Shown: one piece after another, positions 8,422 through 16,359 of the stretch
How positions within the stretch are numbered: the stretch's first letter is position 1
Layout of the letters: each line of letters begins with the position of its first letter
Origin: ZLKRG08 sp046094385
GTDB lineage: Bacteria; Actinomycetota; Actinomycetes; Nanopelagicales; Nanopelagicaceae
Direction: 5' to 3'
Length of the DNA stretch: 64,000 nucleotides
Assembly: GCA_046094385.1 (NCBI GenBank)
Contig: JBJTHJ010000027.1
Location: 1 to 64,000, forward strand
The notes under the pieces: model-generated
Database searches by the model: none
What the model saw: only the letters and a program-made list of their open reading frames with translations
Told to the model about the DNA's origin: nothing
Translations under genes and position numbers: made by a program

Positions 8422-9119
8422 GCAATGTGCTTTCTGTCAAAGATCTGCATGTGACTATCAACCAATCGCACATTTTGCACGGCGTCACCTTCGAAGTCCC
8501 GGCCCGAAAAGTTACTGCGTTACTTGGTCGAAATGGAGTTGGAAAATCCACAACTTTGAAGACGATCATGGGTCTATATCCAGGCACCGGTTCAATTCAA
8601 TTAAATGGCAGAGAGATTCTGGGCGAAGATACCTACAAGATTGCACAGGCTGGCGCAGCATATGTCCCTGAGGATCGAGAGATCTTCTCTACCTTGTCAG
8701 TTCGCGAGAACTTAGCGCTTGCGGCTCGTGGCAAAAATCATGGCGATGCCTATAAATTTGTTCACACACTCTTTCCTGAACTTGATACTCGCGCAAATCA
8801 GCGTGCAGGTTCACTCTCTGGTGGGCAGCAACAGATGGTTGCAATTGCTCGAGCCTTACTTAATAAGAATGAGATTTTATTGGTCGATGAACCAACGAAG
8901 GGTTTAGCTCCAAAATTGGTTACCGAAGTGGCCGACGCCCTAGCGCAAGTCGCCCGCGAGAATACTATGTTGATTGTCGAACAGAATTTGGCTTTAGTAA
9001 GACGTATTGCAGAACATGTGATTGTCATGGATCAGGGCAAGGTCGTATACCAGGGAGAGCCGCAGGTATTAAATGATCATCAATGGGTACATCAGATGCT
9101 AGGAGTAGGTGGTAAGTAA
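8418..9119 (+). CDS. livF: LIV-type ABC transporter ATP-binding protein LivF
   Basis: Second nucleotide-binding subunit, partner of LivG at the cytosolic face. 233 residues with Walker A GRNGVGKST (37-45), canonical signature LSGGQQQ (133-139) and Walker B LLVDEPT (154-160), then the LAP and H-loop regions. Shorter than LivG, as usual for the pair. ATG overlaps the livG stop by 4 nt; its TAA shares one base with the livH ATG. Confidence 0.93.
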   Translation: MSNVLSVKDLHVTINQSHILHGVTFEVPARKVTALLGRNGVGKSTTLKTIMGLYPGTGSIQLNGREILGEDTYKIAQAGAAYVPEDREIFSTLSVRENLALAARGKNHGDAYKFVHTLFPELDTRANQRAGSLSGGQQQMVAIARALLNKNEILLVDEPTKGLAPKLVTEVADALAQVARENTMLIVEQNLALVRRIAEHVIVMDQGKVVYQGEPQVLNDHQWVHQMLGVGGK

Positions 9120-10000
9120 TGTCAGCTTTCATACTTATTTTGATCACCGGAATTGGCCTTGGTGCGCTCTACTTCCTGGTGGCATCAGGTCTCTCATTGA
9201 TCTATGGATTGATGCATGTTCTAAATTTTGCGCACGGTGCCTTCTTATCCATCGGAGCCTTCTTCGGATTTTGGTACGCCAACAAATTCGGTTTCATGAT
9301 CACAACCCCGAAGTTCTTGCTTGCGATGCTAATCGGAGGACTTGGGGCAGGTGCCTTTGCCCTACTCATGGAACAACTTCTAATTACCCGCATGTATCAG
9401 AGAAACATCGACCAAGCGCTAGTTACTGTTGGAGTTTCGCTAGTAGTTGGAGCGCTCCTTGGTGGTTGGTTCGGCAATGATTTGATCCAATTCCCAGTTC
9501 CCGCTTGGTTCCTTACCGGTGTGAATGTATTTGGCGCGATTATCCCGGCAGATCGATTCTTGTATATCGCAACCGCAGTTGCACTTTTGATCGCCAATTG
9601 GGCGTTACTTAAATACACGCGCATCGGCTTAGTAATTAGAGCAGGAGTCGAAAACCGGAATATGGTGGCCGCGCTTGGCATCAATGTGCGCCGCGCATTT
9701 AGCACCGTCTTCTTCTTAGGTGGTTTTGCAGCAGGAGTCGGTGGCGTGCTGGTTGCAATCTACTCAAATGGCGTCTCTCCATTGATTGCCGGTCAATATT
9801 TGATCTATGGATTTATTGTGGTGGTCATCGGTGGAATGGGTAGCGTGCCTGGTAGCTTCATAGCAGCGATGATGATCGGAGTAATTCGCCAGTTTGCGAA
9901 CTACTATGTAACTGGACTTGGTGATTTCGTCGTGATTATCCTGTTGGCTGGAGTCTTGCTGGTTCGACCACAAGGTCTTCTAGGTAAGGTGAGCGCATAA
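9119..10000 (+). CDS. livH: LIV-type ABC transporter permease LivH
   Basis: Membrane permease subunit. 293 residues with about eight transmembrane helices; the SLIYGLMHVLNFAHGAF segment near residues 27-43 is the LivH hallmark, and the C-terminal part has the VVVIGGMGSVPGS coupling loop for the ATPases. TAATG overlap with livF upstream and livM downstream. Pairs with LivM as a heterodimer; substrate range is set by the binding protein. Confidence 0.93.
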   Translation: MSAFILILITGIGLGALYFLVASGLSLIYGLMHVLNFAHGAFLSIGAFFGFWYANKFGFMITTPKFLLAMLIGGLGAGAFALLMEQLLITRMYQRNIDQALVTVGVSLVVGALLGGWFGNDLIQFPVPAWFLTGVNVFGAIIPADRFLYIATAVALLIANWALLKYTRIGLVIRAGVENRNMVAALGINVRRAFSTVFFLGGFAAGVGGVLVAIYSNGVSPLIAGQYLIYGFIVVVIGGMGSVPGSFIAAMMIGVIRQFANYYVTGLGDFVVIILLAGVLLVRPQGLLGKVSA

Positions 10001-11016
10001 TGTTGCGTTGGAAATATTCTCGCCCATTACTAGCTTTACTGCTCTTTGTACTCGCGATCGCGCCACTTCTTGGCAACAATCCACTCTCAAGGCCCGGACT
10101 ACAACAGACTTTAGCTGTTGCATTCATCTTCGGTGGTTTGGCATTGACATATGACTTGCTCTTTGGATTTACCGGTCTACTCTCATTTGGCCATGCGCTC
10201 TTCTTCGCATCTGGAATCTATCTGACTTGCATCTTCATCAATTATGAAGTTTTCCCTTGGTATCTTGCGATGTTGGCAGCGGTGGCCATAACTGCACTCT
10301 TAGCGGCGCTTATTGGTGCAGCCTCTCTTCGCACCAAGGGAATCACCTTTGCGATGGTGACATTAGCCTTTGGTGAAGCCGGACATGTGGTGGTCAATCG
10401 AAATTTCTTTGGATTGACAGGTGGCGAGTACGGAATTGCTCTAAATGCTGAGAGAGTTCCACAATTCTGGATTGGCGTGGTCAATACCAAATATTTATAT
10501 TGGACTGCGCTCTTTGCACTGATCTTGGTTTACTTAGTTATTTGGTGGGTGACTGAAAGTTCTGCTGGACGAGTCTTTGCAGCGCTTCGTGATAATGAAC
10601 AGCGAGTTCAGGTTCTTGGTTTGAATCCACAGAGATTTAAGTTGCTCTCATTTGTAATCGCCGGAACGCTAGCGGGATTTTTAGGAGTGGTGATGTTGCT
10701 GGCTTCAGGTAGCGCAGCCCCTAGATTTGCTGAAGCTTCATTGACCATTGCGCTCTTGCTCATGGTGATCCTGGGTGGCGCAGTTACTAGATGGGGAGCT
10801 GTTTTAGGTGGCATCCTCTACTCTATTTCAACGACCCGTATGCAAGATCTAACCCAACAATCAGTTTTTAAAGATATCCCAAAGATCATCGGTGGGCCGA
10901 TCTCAGAACCTGCATTAACTCTTGGCATCCTCTTTATCCTGGTAGTTATGTTCGCACCAGGTGGACTATCTGGCGCTTACTACAAGTTGCGTGCGAGGGC
11001 GATCGCTAAGAAGTGA
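10000..11016 (+). CDS. livM: LIV-type ABC transporter permease LivM
   Basis: Second permease, 338 residues, about nine to ten transmembrane helices. LALTYDLLFGFTGLLSFGHA near residues 46-65 is the conserved LivM counterpart of the LivH motif, and a coupling loop lies around VILGGAVTRWGAVLGG. Starts at ATG 10000 with a 1-nt overlap on livH. Its TGA lies inside the GTG start of the acetoacetyl-CoA synthetase gene (GTGA), so the enzyme is translationally coupled to the transporter, which is the best clue to the substrate. Confidence 0.93.
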   Translation: MLRWKYSRPLLALLLFVLAIAPLLGNNPLSRPGLQQTLAVAFIFGGLALTYDLLFGFTGLLSFGHALFFASGIYLTCIFINYEVFPWYLAMLAAVAITALLAALIGAASLRTKGITFAMVTLAFGEAGHVVVNRNFFGLTGGEYGIALNAERVPQFWIGVVNTKYLYWTALFALILVYLVIWWVTESSAGRVFAALRDNEQRVQVLGLNPQRFKLLSFVIAGTLAGFLGVVMLLASGSAAPRFAEASLTIALLLMVILGGAVTRWGAVLGGILYSISTTRMQDLTQQSVFKDIPKIIGGPISEPALTLGILFILVVMFAPGGLSGAYYKLRARAIAKK

Positions 11017-12899
11017 TCTCTTCCGAAAAACCGCTTTGGCAACCCAAGGATCCGAAAGATACTGCGCTTGGAAGACTTCAAACTGAGAAGAACTTAGATT
11101 ATTGGTCGCTACATAAATGGAGTATCGAGAATCCCGGTGAATTCTGGTCTAAAGCTTGGGATGATCTCGGCTTAATTGGTAGCAAAGGTAGCAATCACTA
11201 CGAACCTGGCGCTCGATTTATTGACGCCAAATTTTTCCCTGAAGGCAAGATCAATGTCGCTGAGAATCTATTAAAACATGGCGAAGGTACTGCAATTATT
11301 TCGATACTTGAAGATGGCTCAAAGCAAACTATCACTTACTCCGAATTAATTCAGTTAAGTGCTGCCTGTTCAGCCGCTATGCGGGCTGCTGGAATTGAAG
11401 CAGGCGATCGAGTAGTTGCTTGGGCGCCAAATGTTCCAGAGGTAATGATCTTTGCATTAGGCGCGCTTAGCATCGGCGCAATCGTCTCTACCGCATCTCC
11501 CGATTTTGCACCAAGTGCGGTGGCCGATCGCTTTGGGCAGATCGAACCTAAGCTTGCTCTGCTTGGAGATAACTATCAATATGGTGGTAAAAGCTTCGAT
11601 TTATCTGAAAAACGAGCTGAGATCATCAAGCTACTTCCGACTTTAAAAAATTCAATAGGTATCTCTGAATTTTCAAATTGGATCAAGCCTTACTTGAAAG
11701 TAGCACCAGATTACCAACCACTTCCCTTTGATCACCCTGGATTTGTACTTTTCTCATCCGGTACCACCGGAAAGCCAAAGTGCATAATTCATAGCGCAGC
11801 AGGAGTCATGCTTAAAGCTGGGGCCGAACAGCTATATCAATTCGACATCAAACCTGGAGAGAAGATTTTCTTCTTCACTACCTGCGGCTGGATGATGTGG
11901 AATTGGCTATTTATGTGCCTACTTCGGGGCAGCACCATAGTGCTATTCGATGGTTCACCGGTATATCCCAATGCCAGTCGGTTATTTGATATCGCCCAAT
12001 CAGAGCAGATCAATTTTTTTGGAGTTTCAGCTAAATATATAGATGGCATCAAGAAATCAGGTCTAATTCCGAAAGCCACTCACGATCTCTCAAGTATCCG
12101 AATGATTGGTTCAACAGGTTCAGTCTTAGTCCCAGAGAGCTTTGATTACATCTATGAAAGCGTCAAAGAAGATGTACACCTAGCCTCATTATCGGGCGGT
12201 ACCGATATCTGTGGTTGCTTTGTGGCATCGATTCCAACTTTGCCCGTTTATCGCGGAGAGATTCAAGGTCCTTGCCTTGGAATGGCTACCAAAGTATTTG
12301 ATACAAATGGAGTTGAGGCAAAGGATGGCGAAAAGGGAGAGTTGGTCTGCACTACGCCCTTTCCATCCAAACCAATTGGCTTTTGGGGCGATAATGAGAA
12401 TCAAAAGTATCTATCCGCATACTTTGCAGGGTTCCCTGAGGTTTGGACACATGGTGATTTCGCTGCCAGAGGTACAACCGGTGGATTTACACTCTACGGT
12501 AGAAGTGATGCCACGCTAAATTCCCGTGGCGTACGCATTGGAACTGCTGAGATCTACCGAGTGGTTGAGACATTCCCTGAGATCCTAGAGAGCATGGCGG
12601 TATCTCAAGATTGGCAGAACGATACGAGGGTAATCCTATTTATAACGCTAAAACCTGGCGCAAAATTTGATGATGAGCTTGCAAATAGAATCAAGAAATC
12701 TCTACGTGAAGATGCCAGCCCACGACATGTGCCAGATAAGATTTTGATAGCACCCGAGTTGCCACGTACTAAATCCAACAAATTAGTAGAACTGGCAGTT
12801 ACCGATGTGATCAATGGACGCGAAGTAAGAAATAGAGATGCGCTGGCCAATCCGACTGCCTTGGATTGGTTTAGGAATCTCCCAGAGCTTTCAGAGTAA
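11013..12899 (+). CDS. aacS: Acetoacetyl-CoA synthetase
   Basis: ATP-dependent ligation of CoA to acetoacetate (acyl-adenylate-forming superfamily). 628 residues, slightly under the usual 650. The N-terminal WSIENPGEFW and ARFIDAKFFPEGKINVAENLL-type region is what distinguishes acetoacetyl-CoA synthetases from acetyl-CoA synthetases. AMP-binding motif SSGTTGKPK at 248-256; the YGRSDATLNSRGVRIG hinge near 495-510; C-terminal PRTKSNKLVE with the likely catalytic lysine. GTG start overlapping the livM stop. It would convert the bdhA product acetoacetate into acetoacetyl-CoA for thiolysis. Its last 9 bases overlap the convergent CoA-transferase gene. Confidence 0.88.
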   Translation: MISSEKPLWQPKDPKDTALGRLQTEKNLDYWSLHKWSIENPGEFWSKAWDDLGLIGSKGSNHYEPGARFIDAKFFPEGKINVAENLLKHGEGTAIISILEDGSKQTITYSELIQLSAACSAAMRAAGIEAGDRVVAWAPNVPEVMIFALGALSIGAIVSTASPDFAPSAVADRFGQIEPKLALLGDNYQYGGKSFDLSEKRAEIIKLLPTLKNSIGISEFSNWIKPYLKVAPDYQPLPFDHPGFVLFSSGTTGKPKCIIHSAAGVMLKAGAEQLYQFDIKPGEKIFFFTTCGWMMWNWLFMCLLRGSTIVLFDGSPVYPNASRLFDIAQSEQINFFGVSAKYIDGIKKSGLIPKATHDLSSIRMIGSTGSVLVPESFDYIYESVKEDVHLASLSGGTDICGCFVASIPTLPVYRGEIQGPCLGMATKVFDTNGVEAKDGEKGELVCTTPFPSKPIGFWGDNENQKYLSAYFAGFPEVWTHGDFAARGTTGGFTLYGRSDATLNSRGVRIGTAEIYRVVETFPEILESMAVSQDWQNDTRVILFITLKPGAKFDDELANRIKKSLREDASPRHVPDKILIAPELPRTKSNKLVELAVTDVINGREVRNRDALANPTALDWFRNLPELSE

Positions 12900-14114
12900 T
12901 TTCATTTTGTAAGCTGCGCGCTCTAATTCTGACTTGGCATCTGGATGTGCGGCATGTTTAATGATATTTGCAGCCTGCTCACTCGTTGGATGGCCAAAGC
13001 AAGGGGCCACGCCCTGTTCGGTCACTACATATGAGTGCTGAAAAGATGTAACTGGCGTGGTTAATTCGGGGATAATCGTTGAGACATTAGCCTTGGGATG
13101 CCATGATGGCAGCGCTATAAAGGATTGACCACCACGAGAGTGCAGCGCTCCAACAATGAAATCTGTTGAACCACCGAATCCTGAGTAGATCTCACCTCTT
13201 ACATATGAGGCATTTGCTTGATCGTATAGATCTACTTGGAGTGCAGAGTTAATGGAATTCATCTTGGCTTGGCGCGCAATCAACGAAGGATCATTAGAAA
13301 CCTCGGTTCGACGCATCCGGATTCTTCGATTTAGATTTACCCAATCGTATAGTTCGCGAGTTCCAAAGAGAAAAGATGCATTTAGCGGCATATCCTCATC
13401 TAGCGCACCTGCCTTATGAAGTTCTAATACCCCATCGCTAAACATTTCAGTCCAGATCCGCATCTCTTTTCGATCTTTAAGCGAGGCAAGCACTGCATCT
13501 GGAACACCACCAATTCCAAGTTGAAGCGTTGAATTATTCTCGATTAATGCAGCTATTCGACCCCCGATTTCAAGTTGCAAATCGGTGATCTCTGTGGCCG
13601 CCTTCTCCATGAGTGGCTCATCTACCTCTATTAGGTAATCAATTTCGGATTCATAGACTTGAGCATCGCCATACGTATACGGCATCTGTTTGTTTGCTTG
13701 TGCAATGACAATTCCATTTCGAGATCGCGCCGCCTCTATAGCAGCTGGCAGGATATTTACCTCTACTCCTAATGAAACGGTGTCATAGCGCTTCGGTGAG
13801 CTATGAATGAAGACGATATCCGGCCGATAATGGTCACGAAAAAGAATTGGAACCATGGATAGTCGTGATGGAATGTAGTTCAGTCGTGGATGAGAGCGCA
13901 TTCCAGGGCCAACAAACGCACTCTCGTAACTGATGCCTTCGCGATCTGGAATGCCAGGATGGGCATTTAACATATTTAACTTAAATGTTTCGATTGATTC
14001 ATTGGCCGCTTGCAGCAACGTCTTTGGTGGCGCAAAGTTACCTGAGGCGACGATTCGTGGATTCGAATATCCAGAAAGCAAGCCTCTGAGTTGTTCGTAA
14101 TTGATTACGCGCAT
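12891..14114 (-). CDS. Acetyl-CoA hydrolase / CoA-transferase family protein
   Basis: 407 residues, two CoA-transferase domains (AcetylCoA_hydro pattern). The WTEMFSDGV segment at 221-229 carries Glu223, at the position of the catalytic glutamate of 4-hydroxybutyrate and succinyl-CoA:acetate CoA-transferases; GIGGVPDAVL lies just before and YVVTEQGVA near the C-terminus is the second family signature. It likely moves CoA between an acyl-CoA and a small carboxylate such as acetate or propionate; the exact pair is unknown. No Shine-Dalgarno; TAAAAT at 14122-14127 lies 7 nt before the ATG, so the mRNA may be leaderless. Its end overlaps aacS by 9 nt tail to tail. Confidence 0.85.
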   Translation of the reverse strand: MRVINYEQLRGLLSGYSNPRIVASGNFAPPKTLLQAANESIETFKLNMLNAHPGIPDREGISYESAFVGPGMRSHPRLNYIPSRLSMVPILFRDHYRPDIVFIHSSPKRYDTVSLGVEVNILPAAIEAARSRNGIVIAQANKQMPYTYGDAQVYESEIDYLIEVDEPLMEKAATEITDLQLEIGGRIAALIENNSTLQLGIGGVPDAVLASLKDRKEMRIWTEMFSDGVLELHKAGALDEDMPLNASFLFGTRELYDWVNLNRRIRMRRTEVSNDPSLIARQAKMNSINSALQVDLYDQANASYVRGEIYSGFGGSTDFIVGALHSRGGQSFIALPSWHPKANVSTIIPELTTPVTSFQHSYVVTEQGVAPCFGHPTSEQAANIIKHAAHPDAKSELERAAYKMKLL

Positions 14115-14121
14115 GGTCTTG

Positions 14122-14127
14122 ATTTTA
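14122..14127 (-). promoter_or_regulatory. Putative -10 of leaderless CoA-transferase gene
   Basis: TAAAAT read leftward, 7 nt before the ATG at 14114, in the 57-bp gap after trmD. No Shine-Dalgarno is present, so transcription probably starts at or next to the start codon. No good -35 is visible. Confidence 0.5.
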
Positions 14128-14171
14128 TTCTTTTGTACGTTAATAATTTAGAGAAATTAAGTGGCAGCACC

Positions 14172-14840
14172 TTAAAGATTGTGATTTGCTCGCAACTTGC
14201 CTGCTTGCTCACGCCATTTTGCGATCTCAGCATGATTTCCAGATAAGAGCACCTCGGGTACCTCCAAGCCTCGCCAGTTTGCTGGCTTGGTGAAGGTGGG
14301 ATATTCAATGAAACCTTCAGTGACATGTGATTCCTCTTGAATGGATTCGGGATTTCCCAAGACTCCTGGGATCAATCTAGTAATCGCCTCTGTGATGGCA
14401 AGTGCGGCCACTTCACCACCATTTAAAACGTAATCACCAATTGAGACTTCGCGAACTTTGAATCCGCAATTTACGTAATACTGACGAACTCGATCATCTA
14501 TGCCTTCATAGCGACCACAGGCAAAAATCAAATGTTGTGAAGCAGATAGCTCCAGAGCCATACGTTGATTAAATCGCTTGCCGGCAGGGGTGAGGATAAT
14601 CAGTTCGGAATCTTTGGTGATTAACTTATCAATGGCTTCTCCCCAAACTTCGGGCATCATCACCATCCCAGCCCCGCCACCATAAGGAGTGTCATCAACT
14701 TGCCTATGTACATTGGTGGCGTGATCTCGTAGATCATGAACTGAAATTTCAAGCAATGATTTTTCTTGGGCTTTGCCAATCAGCGAAAGATTCAAACTCT
14801 GAAAGTATTCAGGAAAGATCGATATGTAATCTAATTTCAT
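14172..14840 (-). CDS. trmD: tRNA (guanine-37-N1)-methyltransferase TrmD
   Basis: Methylates G37 next to the anticodon, preventing +1 frameshifting, with S-adenosylmethionine. 222 residues of SPOUT trefoil-knot fold: GGGAGMVMMPE (54-64), GRYEGID (109-115) and SIGDYVLNGGE (133-143), which forms the knot and cofactor pocket. Start overlaps rimM by 4 nt. Last gene of the rpsP-khpA-rimM-trmD operon; the rplS gene that usually follows in bacteria is not here. Confidence 0.96.
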   Translation of the reverse strand: MKLDYISIFPEYFQSLNLSLIGKAQEKSLLEISVHDLRDHATNVHRQVDDTPYGGGAGMVMMPEVWGEAIDKLITKDSELIILTPAGKRFNQRMALELSASQHLIFACGRYEGIDDRVRQYYVNCGFKVREVSIGDYVLNGGEVAALAITEAITRLIPGVLGNPESIQEESHVTEGFIEYPTFTKPANWRGLEVPEVLLSGNHAEIAKWREQAGKLRANHNL

Positions 14841-15325
14841 GTGAACACCGGTGGTATTACCACCACTTTCTTCTGCTTTAAATCCACGATTGGCACCAAC
14901 TGGCGCACAAACGGGATTAGAACTTCACCAGAATTGGTTTTAATGGCTAAACAATCTTGTGCTGGCAGATTAAGCACCTCGGTAATTACCCCAAATTCAC
15001 TGCCATCTTCAAGTTCCGCACGCAGGCCAATTAATTGTTGGACATGGTAATCATCTTCGTTGGCACCTGGCTCGTCTACATCCACTTCTGAATAGAGCAA
15101 GGTATTACGTAGCTTCTCGATGCCATTTCGATCATTGATGCCTTCAAAGCCGATTAGCAAAATGCCGTTATGTACTCGCGCACTTGCTACCTTTAATTTT
15201 CCATCATCAGTGAAAACTTCAGCGCCAATAGCAAAGCGACGCTCGGGTTCAGCAGTGCGAACCTCGATTGTCGCTTCACCTAAGATTCCGTGAGCGCGAC
15301 CGATGCGCCCAACGTTCAATCGCAT
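14837..15325 (-). CDS. rimM: Ribosome maturation factor RimM
   Basis: Assists maturation of the 30S head and binds ribosomal protein uS19. 162 residues: N-terminal RimM beta-barrel beginning RLNVGRIGRAHGILGE, and a C-terminal PRC-barrel with the conserved LIPFVRQLVPIVDL end. ATG overlaps the khpA stop by one base and its own stop overlaps trmD by 4 nt. Confidence 0.95.
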   Translation of the reverse strand: MRLNVGRIGRAHGILGEATIEVRTAEPERRFAIGAEVFTDDGKLKVASARVHNGILLIGFEGINDRNGIEKLRNTLLYSEVDVDEPGANEDDYHVQQLIGLRAELEDGSEFGVITEVLNLPAQDCLAIKTNSGEVLIPFVRQLVPIVDLKQKKVVVIPPVFT

Positions 15326-15564
15326 TAGCGGACTTCGTCAGCCTCGATGAGATCTACGCGTACCGAACGACCTGCAAGCGCGCTCATCACAGTTCGTAAC
15401 GCTCTCGCGGTACGACCATTACGACCGATTACCTTGCGAATGTCCTCTGGATTGACATTAACTTCCAACGTGGTGCCACGACGATGTGTCTTCTCTTTCA
15501 CCACTACATCATCAGGGTTATCTACAATTCCCTTAACGAGATGCTCTAAAGCTTCGTCCAACAT
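15325..15564 (-). CDS. khpA: KH-domain RNA-binding protein KhpA
   Basis: 79-residue single KH domain with the GXXG loop as IGRNG (46-50) and the typical opening LDEALEHLVKGIVDNPDDV. Homologues act as global RNA chaperones, often with KhpB/Jag, and affect cell division in other Gram-positives. Located between rpsP and rimM, its standard place in actinobacteria and firmicutes. Two bases separate it from rpsP. Confidence 0.94.
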   Translation of the reverse strand: MLDEALEHLVKGIVDNPDDVVVKEKTHRRGTTLEVNVNPEDIRKVIGRNGRTARALRTVMSALAGRSVRVDLIEADEVR

Positions 15565-15566
15565 AA

Positions 15567-16127
15567 TTACTCAGCTGGTTTTTCTTCAGGAGTTTCATCT
15601 GTTGTCGCAGATTCCTGTGGAACCTCTGCTACCGCTTCAGCGCTCGTTGGCTCGGACACAGCTTCTGTTGTCACAGGCTCAGCTGGAACCTCTGCTACCT
15701 CGTCGACAATCACCGGTTCGGACTTCTTAGCTAACTTATCTTGCGCCTTCTGCTTAGCGGTGGTTGCACCCTCTGCAGGTTCGTTAGCGGCTGCCTTTAC
15801 GGCATCTTCGTAATTTGCCTTCTTATCAAAACGAGCTGGTTGTGGCGCAACCGTACTTGAAGTACTTCCCTCGCCAGTGAATTTAGCCCAGTCGCCAGTT
15901 AATTTAAATAACTTGGTAACGGCTGCTGATGGTTGTGCGCCAACCTTTAGCCAATATTGTGCGCGCTCTGAATTGACCTCTACCAATGATGGCTCGTTGC
16001 CTGGGGCATAGCGACCGATCTCTTCGATCGACAATCCATTACGCGCCTTCTTGGAATCGATTACGACGATTCGAAAATAAGGTGTACGGATTTTTCCAAG
16101 ACGCATCAAACGAATCTTTGTTGCCAA
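15567..16127 (-). CDS. rpsP: 30S ribosomal protein bS16 with long acidic tail
   Basis: The core is residues 1-85 (opening ATKIRLMRLGK, with the IEEIGRYAPG turn). The protein is 186 residues because of an extension rich in Ala, Glu, Pro, Val and Thr from about residue 105, low complexity and probably disordered. The DNA of the tail has internal repeats such as TGGAACCTCTGCTACC twice. Starts at TTG 16127, chosen because AGGAG lies 8 nt upstream. First gene of the operon; its leader holds TGTCAG/CTGACA arms that could form a stem. Confidence 0.95.
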   Translation of the reverse strand: MATKIRLMRLGKIRTPYFRIVVIDSKKARNGLSIEEIGRYAPGNEPSLVEVNSERAQYWLKVGAQPSAAVTKLFKLTGDWAKFTGEGSTSSTVAPQPARFDKKANYEDAVKAAANEPAEGATTAKQKAQDKLAKKSEPVIVDEVAEVPAEPVTTEAVSEPTSAEAVAEVPQESATTDETPEEKPAE

Positions 16128-16359
16128 AGTATTGCTCCTAAAATTGATTTTCTGGTGTCAGAGCCACTGTCGATTTGGAGTAACTGACAATGGACCTAAC
16201 TTGTACATCCGGCGCGGGTAGAGGGGCCGCGCTCAGACCCCCAATTCTGCCAAAGCTCTGTCCCTGAGCCAAATCCGGGGAATTTACGAGAATTAACGGT
16301 CCAAAAAGAGCGCATTATTTGGAACTGGCAGCGGCAGCACGCTTCACTAGAATCGCAAG
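16128..16359. promoter_or_regulatory. Divergent intergenic region rpsP / MFS gene
   Basis: 232 bp, GC-richer in the middle than its surroundings. A hairpin GCGCGG (16212-16217) with CCGCGC (16227-16232) stands out. On the + strand TAGAAT at 16348-16353 with CTGGCA at 16325-16330 (17-bp spacing) forms a promoter whose start would be the GTG of the MFS gene. The rpsP promoter is not obvious. I find no convincing ORF or known RNA family. Confidence 0.5.
16348..16353 (+). promoter_or_regulatory. Putative -10 of leaderless MFS gene
   Basis: TAGAAT lies exactly 6 nt before the GTG at 16360, with a partial -35 (CTGGCA, 16325-16330) at 17-bp spacing and no Shine-Dalgarno. Transcription would begin on the start codon. 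Confidence 0.6.

Noticed and set aside
16200..16300. SRP RNA gene beside ffh
   Set aside because: The conserved GGAA/AGCAGCC-type apical hairpin of SRP RNA is not found on either strand.
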